Numbered from the stretch's first letter, positions 26,914-36,852 are shown. The stretch: 64,000 bases of DNA from Methylobacterium sp. CB376 (GCF_029714205.1 NZ_CP121648.1:7417501-7481500), one strand, 5' to 3'. Made by a program: numbers and translations. Notes: a model not told the origin generated them from the sequence alone.

Positions 26914-29163
26914 TCACGCGACCCGGTGGCTGCGCGTGTCCGGGGCGAGCCACGCCTCCGCGGCCTCGGGCGCCAGCGGCGCGGCGAAGCGCGGCCCCTG
27001 CCCGACCGGGCAGCCGAGGGCGAGCAGGCCCTCGTGCTGGGCCTCGGTCTCGATGCCGTCCGCGATGACCTCGATCGCGAGGCCGGCGCAGAAGCGCAGG
27101 ATCGCGTCGAGCACGGCCCGGTCGAGGGGCGAGGCCAGGAAGCGGCCCACCAGCGCGCGGTCGAGCTTCACCGCGTCGACCGGGTCGCTGCGCAGGCGGC
27201 CGAGCACGCCCGCGATGCTCGCCGAGGCGTCGAGGACGATGCGGACGCGCCGCGCGCGCAGCTGCGCCAGGGCGGCCCGCATCGGCCCGGGATCGGGCTG
27301 GACGAACAGGGCCTCGGTCACCTCGACCTCGATCATCTCCGGGGCGAGGCCGTGGCGCTGGATGCGCGCCGCGAGATCCTCCGCGAAGCCCGGCTCGCGC
27401 AGCTGCGGCGCGCAGGCCCGCAGCGCCAAGCGCCGGCCGGCGAGGCGCGCCGCCGTCCAGTGCCCGGCCTGCCGGAGGCTGCGCTCCATGATCCAGGCGG
27501 CGATCCGGGCCGTCACGGCGGGCTCCGAGGCCGCGGCCGCGAGGGGATCCTGCCCGCTCGGTCCCGCGAGCCTGGGGACGGCCTCGAAGCCGACGAGGCC
27601 GCCATCCGCGAGGCGCAGCCGCGGCTGGAAGCGGATCTCGATCCGCTCCGCGCCGAGGGCGGCGGCGGCCTCCGCGGCGGCGGCGGCCTGCTTCTCGCCC
27701 GAGCTGCGCAGGTCGGGGGTGAAGCACCGGAAGGTGTTCTTGCCCGCGGCCTTGGCGGCGTAGAGGGCGAGGTCGGCGCGGATGAACAGGTCGGCGCTGC
27801 CGCAGCCATCCGCGAGCGCGATCCCGACCGAGGCGCCGAGCTGGAACACCTGCCCGCCCGGCGCCATCGGCGCGGCGAGCGCCCGCAGCACCCGCGCGGC
27901 GACCCGCTCGGCCGCCGCCGGCCCGCCCGAGGGGCCGATCAGGATGGCGAACTCGTCGCCGCCGATCCGCGCCACGAGGTCGGCCTCGCGGCAGAGGGCG
28001 CGCAGCCGCGCCGCGACCTCGACCAGGCAGGCATCCCCGGCCGCGTGGCCGAACGTGTCGTTGACCGGCTTGAACCCGTCGAGATCGACGAGCAGCAGGG
28101 CGCCGGGCCCCCGCTCCCGCGCCTGCGGCCCGTCCAGGGCCGAGAGCCGCGCCTGGAACACGCTGCGATTGGCGAGCCCGGTCAGCACGTCGGTCTCGGC
28201 GAGGAAGCGCGTCCGCTCCCAGAGCGTGTGCTCGGCCGTGATGTCCTGCTTGGTCCCGAAGAGGCGCAGCGGCCGGACGCCGTCGCACTCGACATTGCCG
28301 GTAAGGCGCATCCAGCGTCGGTTGCCGCGGGCGGTCACGATCTCGGCGTCGAGCACGAAGGTGCCGCGCTCGCGGATCGCCCGCGCCCGCGCGGCTTCCA
28401 TGGCGGCGAAGGAGTCCGGGGCGTAGAGCCGGGCGATCTCCTCCCGGAGGATCGGGCTGCCGCGCGGCAACTCGAACAGGTCGTAGACCGTGTCGGTCCA
28501 GGACAAAGCCCCGGTGGCGAGGTCGCAGGACCAGACGCCGATCTTGGCGGAGTGACAGGCGCGGTCGAACAGGCTCTGCCGCTCCGCCATCTCGGCGCCG
28601 AGCCGGCGCAGCGCCGCCGCAGCGGCATCGCGCTCGCGCGCGGCGCGGCGGGCCTCGGCGTGCCGCGCGAGCACCCCTTCGGCGAGGGCCGCCAGGGCCC
28701 GGAGCTGGTCGCCCTCGGCCGGGCTCAGCCGGCGCGGCCGGCGCCCGAGCAGGGCCAGCACGGCCGGGCCCTCCGGCCCGGCGACCGGGCTGCCGGCATA
28801 GAAGCGCCAGCCCGCCGCCCGGCGGGCCTCCTCCGCGGGCGCCGCCGCGCGCAGGTCCGGCACGACGAGGAGGTCGCCTGCCCGCGCGACCCACCCGGCG
28901 AGCGCCTCCGCGAGCGCGCCCGCCTCGCCCGGCTCGCATTCCGCCGCGGGATCGCGTCCCGCCGCGGGGGCGATCCCCGCGGGATCGCATCCCGCCGCGA
29001 CCACGGGCGGCGCCGCGGGCCGGGTCAGGATCGCGACCGGGACGCGCAGGCTGGTGCGCGCGAGCGTCGCCAGCCGTCCGAGATCGGCGACGAGGCGGTC
29101 CTCGCCCGTGTCACCACCGGCCACCCGCGGGTCGTCCTCGTCGCGGATGGGGGGCTGCTGCAT
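26914..29163 (-). CDS. GAF-PAS-GGDEF-EAL protein (c-di-GMP signalling), degenerate EAL
   Basis: This 749-residue protein has an N-terminal GAF-like domain (about 30-190), a PAS domain (about 225-310), a diguanylate cyclase domain with intact GGDEF (401-405) and the RxxD inhibitory site five residues upstream (READ), and a C-terminal EAL-like domain (about 510-740). In the EAL domain the signature reads EAV, the usual Asn strand reads LRACAP, the DDFGTG loop reads LDASAS and the Lys motif is KLD, so metal-binding residues appear lost and phosphodiesterase activity is doubtful. It is likely a cyclase with an EAL sensor or docking domain. No membrane segment is seen. Confidence 0.88.
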   Translation of the reverse strand: MQQPPIRDEDDPRVAGGDTGEDRLVADLGRLATLARTSLRVPVAILTRPAAPPVVAAGCDPAGIAPAAGRDPAAECEPGEAGALAEALAGWVARAGDLLVVPDLRAAAPAEEARRAAGWRFYAGSPVAGPEGPAVLALLGRRPRRLSPAEGDQLRALAALAEGVLARHAEARRAARERDAAAAALRRLGAEMAERQSLFDRACHSAKIGVWSCDLATGALSWTDTVYDLFELPRGSPILREEIARLYAPDSFAAMEAARARAIRERGTFVLDAEIVTARGNRRWMRLTGNVECDGVRPLRLFGTKQDITAEHTLWERTRFLAETDVLTGLANRSVFQARLSALDGPQARERGPGALLLVDLDGFKPVNDTFGHAAGDACLVEVAARLRALCREADLVARIGGDEFAILIGPSGGPAAAERVAARVLRALAAPMAPGGQVFQLGASVGIALADGCGSADLFIRADLALYAAKAAGKNTFRCFTPDLRSSGEKQAAAAAEAAAALGAERIEIRFQPRLRLADGGLVGFEAVPRLAGPSGQDPLAAAASEPAVTARIAAWIMERSLRQAGHWTAARLAGRRLALRACAPQLREPGFAEDLAARIQRHGLAPEMIEVEVTEALFVQPDPGPMRAALAQLRARRVRIVLDASASIAGVLGRLRSDPVDAVKLDRALVGRFLASPLDRAVLDAILRFCAGLAIEVIADGIETEAQHEGLLALGCPVGQGPRFAAPLAPEAAEAWLAPDTRSHRVA

Positions 29164-29492
29164 GGGTCGGGCGCGGCTCCGGCGATGACGTCACCCGCTC
29201 ACCTACGGGCCATTCGGTTAACGAGCGGTTACGGGCCGCTCATGCCCCAGTGGAGCGGCGGGCCGATACCGCACTTCAGCGCGAGGGACTAGGCCAGGAC
29301 GCTAGGTTATGGGTCGTCCGGTGCTTGCAAGCGATGATCGAAACGGCGTGAGCGCTGCAACCGGGTGCCAGGCCGGCGAACGGATCGCGGCGCGGCCTGC
29401 CGCCTCGAGCGGACCTGCGTCGCGCGATGCTGCCCGGATCCCTGCTCCCGCGTGGTTCCTGCCGCCGAGCGGGTCCCTTCGGCGAAGGATGC
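29164..29492. other. Intergenic region between coaA and the GGDEF gene
   Basis: This 329-base stretch lies between two minus-strand genes. It must hold the promoter of the GGDEF-EAL gene and the coaA 3' end. I see no ORF with family features and no strong hairpin. Confidence 0.5.
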
Positions 29493-30500
29493 TCAGAGCC
29501 GCCGCAGGGCCACGCTCTCGATGCGGTGGCTCGCGCCCTTGGCGAGGATCAGGCTCGCCCGCTGGCGGGTCGGCACGATGTTGTCGCGCAGGTTCGGCAG
29601 ATTGATGCGCGACCACAGCCCGTCCGCGATGGCGATCGCCTCCTCCTCGCTCACCTCGGCGTATTTGCGGAAGTAGGAGAGCGGGTCGCGGAAGGCGGTG
29701 TGGCGCAGGCGCAGGAAGCGGTTGACGTACCAGCGGTGCAGGTCGTCCTCGTGCGCGTCCAGGTAGACCGAGAAGTCGAAATAGTCCGACACGAAGGGGA
29801 TCGCGGTGCCGTCGCGCGGCAGCCGCGCCGGCTGCAGCACGTTGAGCCCCTCGACGATCAGGATGTCCGGCCGGTCCACCACCGTGCTCTCGCCCGGCAC
29901 CACGTCGTAGACGAGGTGGGAGTAGAGCGGCGCCGCCACGTGGCGCTTGCCGGCCTTGATGTCGGCGAGGAAGCGCAGCAGCGTCGGCGTGTCGTAGCTC
30001 TCCGGGAACCCCTTGCGCTCCATCAGGCCGAGCCGGGCGAGTTCCGCGTTCGGGAGCAGGAACCCGTCCGTGGTGACGAGGTCGACCTTCGGGGTGTTCG
30101 GCCAGCGCGCCAGCAGCGCCTTCAGCACCCGGGCCGTGGTCGACTTGCCGACCGCCACCGAGCCGGCGACGCCGATGATGTAGGGCACCTTCACCTCGCG
30201 CTCGGCGAGGAGGAAGCGCTGCGTCGCCTTGAACAGCCCCTGCGTCGCCGCGACGTAGAGGGAGAGCAGCCGCGAGAGCGGCAGGTAGATGGCGATCACC
30301 TCCTCGAGGGAGATGGGATCGTTGAGGGATTGCAGCCGCAGCACCTCCTCGGCCGTGAGGGTCAGCGGCGTGTCGGCGCGCAGCCGCGCCCACTCGTCCC
30401 GCGAGAAGACCCGGTAGGGCGAGAGGTGGTCGGTGGCCTCGTCGAGGCGCGCGGCGAGCTGCGCCTGCGGGGCGCTCGGGGCCGCCGCCCGCTCGTTCAC
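29493..30500 (-). CDS. coaA: Pantothenate kinase, type I (CoaA)
   Basis: This 335-residue enzyme phosphorylates pantothenate, the first step of coenzyme A synthesis. It has the P-loop [17 protein letters not shown], the [13 protein letters not shown] segment with the catalytic Asp, [25 protein letters not shown] and [13 protein letters not shown], and ends in the [18 protein letters not shown] tail typical of type I enzymes. Its ATG overlaps the hisE stop by four bases, placing it at the end of the histidine operon; this hisE-coaA linkage is common in alphaproteobacteria to my knowledge. Confidence 0.97.
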
Positions 30501-30820
30501 GGCCGCCCCCGCGACGCCTTCTCGGCGAGCCCGCCCTGGGCCGTGCGCCGCTCCAGCTCCGCCATCACGTCCTCCAGCGCGACGCCGCTCCCGACGAGCA
30601 CCACCAGCAGATGATAGAGCACGTCGGCGGCTTCCGACACGAGTCCGGCGCGGTCCCCCTGCACGGCCGCGATCGCGGCCTCGACTGCCTCCTCGCCGAG
30701 CTTTTTGGCCGGTTTCGCCGGCCCGGCCGCGACGAGCTTGGCCGTGTAGGACTGGTCCGGAGAGGCCGCGGCGCGGCTGCGGACGATCCTGTCGAGGTCG
30801 GCGAGGCTGAAGGCGGTCAT
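30497..30820 (-). CDS. hisE: Phosphoribosyl-ATP pyrophosphatase HisE
   Basis: This 107-residue MazG-like enzyme hydrolyses phosphoribosyl-ATP in the second step of histidine synthesis. It has [17 protein letters not shown] and [16 protein letters not shown], with the metal-binding Glu/Asp set of the family. The ATG at 30820 ([13 protein letters not shown]) gives the normal length. It is followed by coaA with an ATGA overlap and preceded by hisF with a 204-base gap. Confidence 0.96.
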
Positions 30821-31024
30821 CGGGTCCGTCGCGTCGGGGCCCGGCCGGAACCGGCCAGGCGATTGAGCCTTGTGTCCTGGCTGATCGCTGGTCAAGCGCG
30901 GCCGCTCGAAATCCCCCTCACCGCGCTCCCGCCCCGGCCTCGTGCGCCGCGATCCTCGCCGGCCCGGCGCCGGGGACGATGCCGGACCGAGACCCTCGGC
31001 GGCATTGCCCCGCGCATCTCCGCC

Positions 31025-31801
31025 TTAAGGGTCGAGCCGCATCGCCAGCCCCGCCGCCGCCATGTGGGCCTTGGCCTGCGCCACCGTCGCCTCGCCGAAA
31101 TGGAAGATCGAGGCCGCCAGCACCGCGCTGGCATGGCCCTCCGCCACCCCGGCCACGAGGTCGTCGAGCCCGCCGACGCCCCCCGAGGCGATCACCGGCA
31201 CGCTCACCGCGTCGGCGATGGCCCGGGTCAGGCCGAGATCGTAGCCGGAGCGCATCCCGTCCCGGTCCATCGAGGTGACGAGGAGCTCCCCCGCGCCCCG
31301 CGCCGTCACGGTGCGGGCGAAGGTGATCGCGTCGAGGCCGGTGGCGCGCCGCCCGCCATGCGTGAAGATCTCCCAGCGCGGCGCCTCGCCGGGGCCGGAG
31401 ACGCGCTTGGCGTCGATCGCCACCACGATGCACTGGTTGCCGAACTTCTCCGCCGCCTCCGCCACGAAGTCGGGGTTGTTCACCGCCGCGGTGTTGATCG
31501 AGACCTTGTCGGCGCCCGCGAGCAGCAGCGCGCGGATGTCCTCCACGCTGCGCACCCCGCCCCCGACCGTGAGCGGCATGAAGCAGGCCTCCGCCGTGCG
31601 CTGCACGACGTCGAGGAGGATGCCGCGCGCCTCGTGGCTCGCCGTGATGTCGAGGAAGCAGAGCTCGTCGGCGCCCGCCGCGTCGTAGGCCTTGGCGGCC
31701 TCGACCGGGTCGCCGGCGTCGCGCAGCGCGAGGAACTGGACGCCCTTGACGACGCGGCCGTCCTTGACGTCGAGGCAGGGGATGACGCGGGTCTTGAGCA
31801 C
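31025..31801 (-). CDS. hisF: Imidazole glycerol phosphate synthase subunit HisF
   Basis: This 258-residue TIM barrel is the cyclase subunit that forms imidazole glycerol phosphate and AICAR using ammonia from HisH. It shows [18 protein letters not shown] (catalytic Asp11), [43 protein letters not shown] (second catalytic Asp) and [13 protein letters not shown]. It lies 81 bases after hisA on the same strand. Confidence 0.98.
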   Translation of the reverse strand: MLKTRVIPCLDVKDGRVVKGVQFLALRDAGDPVEAAKAYDAAGADELCFLDITASHEARGILLDVVQRTAEACFMPLTVGGGVRSVEDIRALLLAGADKVSINTAAVNNPDFVAEAAEKFGNQCIVVAIDAKRVSGPGEAPRWEIFTHGGRRATGLDAITFARTVTARGAGELLVTSMDRDGMRSGYDLGLTRAIADAVSVPVIASGGVGGLDDLVAGVAEGHASAVLAASIFHFGEATVAQAKAHMAAAGLAMRLDP

Positions 31802-31882
31802 GCTCTCGTCACTCGATCCAGGGGAGGCGGCGTCCCGCGATCCCGCGTGAGGAGGGGCCCGGCGGCCCCCCGTTCAAGGCTA

Positions 31883-32644
31883 TCACGCCCCGGCCCCGCG
31901 CGCCTGCTCGGCCCGCCGGATGGCGGCGAGCGCCTCGCGCGGGTCGATGCGGCCGTCGTAGAGGGCCCGCCCGGTGATCGCGCCGGCGAGCAGGGCGCAA
32001 TCGGGCTCCAGCAGCCGGTGGATGTCGGCGATCGAGGCGAGCCCGCCCGAGGCGATGACCGGGATGCTCACGGCCTGCGCGAGCGCCAGCGTCATCGGGA
32101 TGTTGAGCCCCTTGAGCACCCCGTCGCGCGCGATGTCCGTGTAGATGATGGCGGCGACGCCCGCATCCTCGAAGCGGCGGCCGAGCTCGTCGGCGGTGAC
32201 CGTCGAGGTCTTGGCCCAGCCCTCGACTGCGACCTTGCCGTCCTTCGCGTCGATGCCGACCGCGATCTTCCCCGGGAAGCGGCGCGCCGCCTCGCGCACG
32301 AAGGCCGGGTCGCGCACCGCCGCGGTGCCGATGATGACGCGGCTCACGCCCTTGCCGAGCCAGCCCTCGACCGTGCGCATCTCCCGGATGCCGCCGCCGA
32401 GCTGGACCGGGATCGCGACCGCCGCCAGGATGGCGTCCACCGCCGCGGCGTTCATCGGCGCGCCCGCGAAGGCCCCGTCGAGATCGACCACGTGCAGCCA
32501 GGAGAAGCCCTGGGCCGCGAAGGTCGCTGCCTGCGCGGCCGGATCGTCGCTGAACACGATCGCCTGGGCCATGTCGCCCTGCACGAGGCGGACGCAGCGC
32601 CCCTCCTTGAGATCGATGGCCGGAAACAGGATCACGTGCGTCAC
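31883..32644 (-). CDS. hisA: ProFAR isomerase HisA
   Basis: This 253-residue TIM-barrel enzyme isomerises ProFAR to PRFAR. It has [21 protein letters not shown] (catalytic Asp), [47 protein letters not shown] (second catalytic Asp) and [13 protein letters not shown]. It is placed between hisH (30-base gap) and hisF. Confidence 0.98.
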
Positions 32645-32674
32645 CGCGGGGCTGAAAGGGGGAAGGGGCGGTCC

Positions 32675-33337
32675 TCAGGGCCGCCAGCGCAGGAAATTGG
32701 CGATCAGCGCGAGGCCGAGCCGCTGGCTCTTCTCGGGGTGGAACTGCGTGCCCGCCACGTTCCCGCGCGAGACGATCGCCGTCACCGGCCCGCCGTAGTC
32801 GCTGGTCGCGACGACGTCGCCGGGCTCGCGGGGAGTCAGCGCGTAGCTGTGCACGAAATAGGCGTGGAGCCCGCCCTCCCCGGTCGGGATGCCGTCGAGG
32901 AGCGGCGTCGCCCGGTGGGCCCGCAGGGTGTTCCAGCCCATGTGCGGCACCTTGAGGCTCGGATCGGCCGGGCGGATCGGCGCCACGTCGCCGGGCACCC
33001 AGCCCAGGCCCTCGGTGGTCTCGTATTCGAGGCCCCGCGAGGCGAGGAGCTGCATGCCGACGCAGATCCCCAGGAAGGGCCGCCCGCGCTCCTGCGCCGC
33101 CTCCGTCATGGCCGCGACGAGGCCCGGCACCGCGTCGAGGCCGCGGCGGCAATCCGCGAAGGCGCCGACGCCCGGCAGCACCACCCGCTCGGCCCCGGCC
33201 ACCACCTCCGGGTCGGAGGTCACGGTGATGCGCGCATCGTCGAGGCCCGCCTCCCGCGCCGCCCGCTCGAAGGCCTTGGCGGCGGAGTGCAGGTTGCCCG
33301 AGCCGTAATCGATGATGGCGACCGTGCCGGTGCTCAC
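32675..33337 (-). CDS. hisH: Imidazole glycerol phosphate synthase subunit HisH
   Basis: This 220-residue glutaminase supplies ammonia to HisF. It begins with GTG at 33337 ([23 protein letters not shown]) and has the nucleophile in [18 protein letters not shown], and the His/Glu pair in TQFHPEKSQ. The alternative starts further upstream lie inside the DUF2628 gene. It sits 23 bases after that gene and 30 bases before hisA. Confidence 0.97.
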   Translation of the reverse strand: MSTGTVAIIDYGSGNLHSAAKAFERAAREAGLDDARITVTSDPEVVAGAERVVLPGVGAFADCRRGLDAVPGLVAAMTEAAQERGRPFLGICVGMQLLASRGLEYETTEGLGWVPGDVAPIRPADPSLKVPHMGWNTLRAHRATPLLDGIPTGEGGLHAYFVHSYALTPREPGDVVATSDYGGPVTAIVSRGNVAGTQFHPEKSQRLGLALIANFLRWRP

Positions 33338-33360
33338 GCGGGTCTCTCCTCGCAGGGGCG

Positions 33361-33846
33361 TCACCGCCGCGCATCCGCCTCGGGGAAGAGGCCGAGCGCC
33401 GGGCTCCCGGTCTTGGCGAAGGGCGGCACCCGCGGGGGCACCGCCGCCGCCGGGGCGGCGTGGCGGGTGAGCCAGCGGCCGACCAGCTTCACCTCCGCCT
33501 CGGTCGAATCCGCCGCCGTCACCGCGTCCCGGGCCGGGCTGCCGCGCCGCTCGTAGGTCCAGCGGCGCAGGGAGGGCGCCTCGTAGCCGATCAGCACCGA
33601 GAGGAGCAGCGTGACCAGGAAGCCCGCCGGCGGGGACAGGTTGAGGGCGAGGCCCGCGCCCCACACCGCCACCTCGGCCACCAGCACCAGCAGCCCCGCG
33701 AGCCAGAGCCGGTGCCAGAAGAACCACAGGGCCGTGAAGGCGAAGGCCGACCAGATGAAGCGGTCGGGCACCAGCTTGGCGCGGTCGAGCGCGTCCGGCG
33801 CCCCGGGATCGACCTCGTCGGGCAGGTGCAGCGTGTAGGTGGACAT
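33361..33846 (-). CDS. DUF2628-type small membrane protein
   Basis: This 161-residue protein has an N-terminal amphipathic part ([33 protein letters not shown]), then hydrophobic segments covering about 35-105 ([35 protein letters not shown]), the GYEA-x-LRRWxYERRG motif of the DUF2628 family, and a Pro/Ala-rich C-terminal tail. Its function is unknown. It is embedded between hisB and hisH with gaps of 53 and 23 bases, so it is transcribed with the histidine genes. Confidence 0.82.
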   Translation of the reverse strand: MSTYTLHLPDEVDPGAPDALDRAKLVPDRFIWSAFAFTALWFFWHRLWLAGLLVLVAEVAVWGAGLALNLSPPAGFLVTLLLSVLIGYEAPSLRRWTYERRGSPARDAVTAADSTEAEVKLVGRWLTRHAAPAAAVPPRVPPFAKTGSPALGLFPEADARR

Positions 33847-33899
33847 CGTGCTCTCCAGGCCTGCTCTCTCGGGCTCCCGGCGCCGCAAGCGGGCGCCCG

Positions 33900-34502
33900 T
33901 CAGAGCGAGCCCTTCGTCGACGGGACCCGGTCCCCTTCCCGAGGGTCGACGGACACCGCCTGACGCAGGGCGCGTGCCAGCCCCTTGTAGCAGCTCTCGG
34001 CGATATGGTGCTGATTCTCGCCGTAGAGCGTCTCCACGTGGAGCGTGATCCCGGCATTCATCGCGAAGGCCTGGAACCACTCGCGCACCAGTTCGGTGTC
34101 GAAGCCGCCAATCTTCTCGCGCGCGAAGTGGGTGCGGAACACCAGGAAGGGCCGGCCCGAGATGTCCACGGCGACGCGGGTCAGCGTCTCGTCCATCGGC
34201 AGGTGCAGGTCGGCGTAGCGCCGGATGCCGCGCTTGCTGCCGAGGGCCTGCGCGAAGGCCTGGCCGAGGGCGATGCCCGCATCCTCCGTCGTGTGGTGCT
34301 GGTCGACGTGCAGGTCGCCCGTCACCGCGACGTCGAGGTCGAACAGGGCGTGCCGGGCGAACAGCTCCAGCATGTGGTCGAGGAAGCCGATGCCGGTCGC
34401 GACCGAGGCGCGGCCGCTGCCGTCGAGGTCGAGGGCGACGGTCACGTCGGTCTCGGCGGTCCGCCGGCTGACCCGGCCGGTCCGGGAGGAGGTGTCGGTC
34501 AT
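33900..34502 (-). CDS. hisB: Imidazoleglycerol-phosphate dehydratase HisB
   Basis: This 200-residue manganese enzyme dehydrates imidazole glycerol phosphate. It has [54 protein letters not shown] and [20 protein letters not shown], the metal-binding His/Glu clusters. It is the monofunctional form without a phosphatase domain. It is the first visible gene of the block hisB-DUF2628-hisH-hisA-hisF-hisE-coaA. Confidence 0.98.
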   Translation of the reverse strand: MTDTSSRTGRVSRRTAETDVTVALDLDGSGRASVATGIGFLDHMLELFARHALFDLDVAVTGDLHVDQHHTTEDAGIALGQAFAQALGSKRGIRRYADLHLPMDETLTRVAVDISGRPFLVFRTHFAREKIGGFDTELVREWFQAFAMNAGITLHVETLYGENQHHIAESCYKGLARALRQAVSVDPREGDRVPSTKGSL

Positions 34503-34634
34503 CGCGTGATCGGAATGAGAGCCGGCTGCCTTTTAACCGGGCAGCCCGGCGGAAAGCCAGCGGAGAGTCCGGCCCCGGTCGCCGGAGCGGCGGGGGACGG
34601 AGCGGAGCCGCCTCGGGCCGGTCCGCTCACGTGA

Positions 34635-34758
34635 CATCCGGCTGATGGCTTCGCCATCTCCGATTTCGGCCATGCGGATGTCGGCTTCGCTCAGGCGCCG
34701 CGCTCAGGCGCCGCGCGGGCTCGGGATCCGGGATCCGCTTGATCAGAGCGGATCCCAT
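34635..34758 (+). repeat. Modular palindromic repeat, copy B
   Basis: Module X (34635-34720) matches copies A and C and carries the GATGGC-TTC-GCCATC hairpin; a block of about 13 bases (gctcaggcgccgc) is duplicated in tandem here. It is followed by a shortened IR2 (34730-34756, 10-bp stem GGGATCCGCT). IR1 is missing. It lies immediately downstream of the mtnP stop, consistent with a terminator role. Confidence 0.88.
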
Positions 34759-34759
34759 A

Positions 34760-35635
34760 TCAGACCCCGAGCACGCGGCCCGCCACGGCGTCGAGCTTGG
34801 CGACGAGCGCCGGGTCCCGGTGCTCGGGCGGGGTGAGCAGGGCCCCGTCGAGGGCGCGGTCCGAGCGCACCGGGCAGGGCTCGTGCTCGGCGGGGAAGTC
34901 GCGGGCGAGCCGGCTCACGAGGCGCGCCGCCTTGGCGGCGTTCGCCCGCGCGACGGCGATCACCGCCGAGACCTCGACCGCGTCGTGCTCCTGATGCCAG
35001 CAGTCGAAATCCGTCACCATCGCGATGGTCGCGTAGGTGATCTCGGCCTCGCGGGCGAGCTTGGCCTCCGGCATGTTGGTCATGCCGATCACGTCGTAGC
35101 CGAGGCTCTTGTAGGTGATCGACTCGGCGTAGGTGGAGAATTGCGGCCCCTCCATGCAGACGTAGGTGCCGTTGCTGCGCACCGGGATCTCCTCCGCGCG
35201 CGCCGCCTCCAGGATGCGGGCCTGCAGGCCCGGCCCGACCGGATGGGCCATCGAGACGTGGGCGACGCAGCCGTCGCCGAAGAAGGACGAGGCCCGGCCG
35301 TGGGTGCGGTCCACGAACTGGTCGACGAGCACGAACAGGCCCGGATAGAGCTCCTGCTTGAACGAGCCGCAGGCCGAGAGCGAGACGAGGTCGGTGACGC
35401 CCGCCCGCTTCAGCACGTCGACGTTCGCCCGGTAATTGATGCCGGAGGGCGACAGCCGGTGGCCGCGCCCGTGCCGGGCGAGGAACACCACCGGGGTCGC
35501 GCCGATCCGCCCGATCCGCAGCGCGTCCGAGGGGTCGCCCCAGGGCGAGGCGATCCGCTCCTCGCGCAGATCCTCCAGTCCCGGCAGGTCGTAGACCCCG
35601 GACCCGCCGATCACCCCGAGCACCGCCTTCGCCAT
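34760..35635 (-). CDS. mtnP: S-methyl-5'-thioadenosine phosphorylase MtnP
   Basis: This 291-residue enzyme cleaves methylthioadenosine to adenine and 5-methylthioribose-1-phosphate in methionine salvage. It starts MAKAVLGVIGGSGVYDLPGLED and shows FLARHGRGHRLSPS, LVSLSACGSFKQE, YVCMEGPQFSTYAES and VIGMTNMPEAKLAREAEI, matching the MTA phosphorylase branch of the PNP family. The C-terminus is slightly variable. No other methionine salvage gene is in the window. Confidence 0.95.
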   Translation of the reverse strand: MAKAVLGVIGGSGVYDLPGLEDLREERIASPWGDPSDALRIGRIGATPVVFLARHGRGHRLSPSGINYRANVDVLKRAGVTDLVSLSACGSFKQELYPGLFVLVDQFVDRTHGRASSFFGDGCVAHVSMAHPVGPGLQARILEAARAEEIPVRSNGTYVCMEGPQFSTYAESITYKSLGYDVIGMTNMPEAKLAREAEITYATIAMVTDFDCWHQEHDAVEVSAVIAVARANAAKAARLVSRLARDFPAEHEPCPVRSDRALDGALLTPPEHRDPALVAKLDAVAGRVLGV

Positions 35636-35664
35636 CGTCGTCTCCCGAAACCTGCCCAAACGAG

Positions 35665-35688
35665 AAGAGGCCCCTCGCGGGGCCTCTT
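35665..35688. terminator. Terminator hairpin between petC and mtnP
   Basis: AAGAGGCCCC and GGGGCCTCTT form a perfect 10-bp stem with a TCGC loop. On the minus strand it lies downstream of petC and just upstream of mtnP, so it likely ends the bc1 operon. Confidence 0.7.
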
Positions 35689-35750
35689 CAAGGAGCGTGC
35701 CGCGCCTCATCCCAACGGCCCAGGATGCGGACGCATCGGGCCGCCGACCG

Positions 35751-35796
35751 TCTCGAAGGGTCGACGCCAGGCCGAAGGCGTGGCGGCCCTTCGAGA
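35751..35796. terminator. Second hairpin downstream of petC
   Basis: TCTCGAAGGG (35751-35760) and CCCTTCGAGA (35787-35796) pair perfectly, with a further partly paired interior. It is 36 bases after the petC stop and forms a tandem terminator with 35665-35688. Confidence 0.55.
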
Positions 35797-35831
35797 ACGG
35801 AACCGACGGTCATGAGACACGACCGCCGGGA

Positions 35832-36728
35832 TCAGCCCGCCTTGTGCAGCTCGGGCTGCAGGCCGTGCGTCTCGCCGCCGACATCGGCCCACACCTTCTT
35901 CTTCACGTAGTAGAAGAGGCCGGCGAGGACCAGCAGGAACAGGATGGCGCGCAGGCCGAGCTGCTTGCGGGCGATCAGGTGGGGCTCGGCCGTCCACATC
36001 AGGTAGGCGGTGACGTCGCGCGAGTACTGATCGACCGTCTCGGGCACCACCGGCTTGCCGTCCGCGCCCTTGGCGTAGGTGATCTGGCCGTCGCTGAGCG
36101 GCTTGGGCATCGCGATGATGTTGCCCGGGTAATACTTGTTGTAGTGGCCGCCGTCCGGCACCTGCACGCCGTGGGGCGGGGTCTCCTCGTAGCCGTTGAG
36201 GAGCGCGTGGATGTAGTCGGGCCCCTGCTCGGTGTAGCCGACGAAGGGCAGCCAATCGATCAGGAACCACAGCCCGCCGCGGCTGAAGGTGCGGGCCTTG
36301 GCCATCAGCGACAGGTCGGGCGGCGCCTTGCCGCCATTGGCGACCGCGGCGGCCTGCTCGTTCGGGAACGGCGCCGGCAGCTTGTCGGCGGGGCGGCCGG
36401 GCCGCTCGAACATCTCGCCCTGGTCGTTCGGGCCGTCCTTGACCTTGTACTCCGCGGCGAGCGCCTTGACCTGCGCCTCCGTGAAGTCCGGCCCGCCCTC
36501 CTCCGCGAGGTTGCGGAAGCGGACGTAGTTCATGCTGTGGCAGTTCGAGCAGACCTCGCGGTAGACCTGATAGCCGCGCTGCAGCTGCGCCTGGTCGAAG
36601 GTGCCGAACACGCCCGAGAAGGTCCACTTCTCGCGCGGGGGAAGGCTGCCGTGCTCCTCCGCGAGGGCGGCGGTGCCGGACAGGATCGCGGCGAGCGCGG
36701 CTGCCACGAGAGCGCGTGTTCTGATCAT
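35832..36728 (-). CDS. petC: Cytochrome c1 (bc1 complex)
   Basis: This 298-residue periplasmic, membrane-anchored cytochrome passes electrons from the Rieske centre to a soluble cytochrome c. It has a signal peptide (MIRTRALVAAALAAILSGTAALA), the haem motif CSNCH at 59-63, the PDLSLMAKAR region, an AMPKPL methionine-ligand region and a C-terminal anchor (GLRAILFLLVLAGLFYYV). It is the third gene of petA-petB-petC and is separate from cytochrome b, unlike the fbcH fusion of Bradyrhizobium. The ATG at 36728 is chosen because it begins the signal peptide. Confidence 0.96.
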   Translation of the reverse strand: MIRTRALVAAALAAILSGTAALAEEHGSLPPREKWTFSGVFGTFDQAQLQRGYQVYREVCSNCHSMNYVRFRNLAEEGGPDFTEAQVKALAAEYKVKDGPNDQGEMFERPGRPADKLPAPFPNEQAAAVANGGKAPPDLSLMAKARTFSRGGLWFLIDWLPFVGYTEQGPDYIHALLNGYEETPPHGVQVPDGGHYNKYYPGNIIAMPKPLSDGQITYAKGADGKPVVPETVDQYSRDVTAYLMWTAEPHLIARKQLGLRAILFLLVLAGLFYYVKKKVWADVGGETHGLQPELHKAG

Positions 36729-36796
36729 TCCCTCGATGTCCCTTGCCCTCGATGCCCCTTGCGGCGTCGTCATCGGCCAGTGTGGTTCAGGGGCGG

Positions 36797-36843
36797 GCCG
36801 CCTCGGGGGCGGCCCGCGGAAGCCGCCTCGGGGGCGGCCCGCG
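36797..36843. repeat. Duplicated hairpin in the petB-petC spacer
   Basis: The 22-base sequence gccgcctcgggggcggcccgcg occurs twice (36797-36818 and 36822-36843), and each copy folds as a GGCCGCC/GGCGGCC stem. It lies in the 124-base gap between petB and petC and could influence relative expression or mRNA stability. Confidence 0.75.
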
Positions 36844-36852
36844 ATCGGCCCG

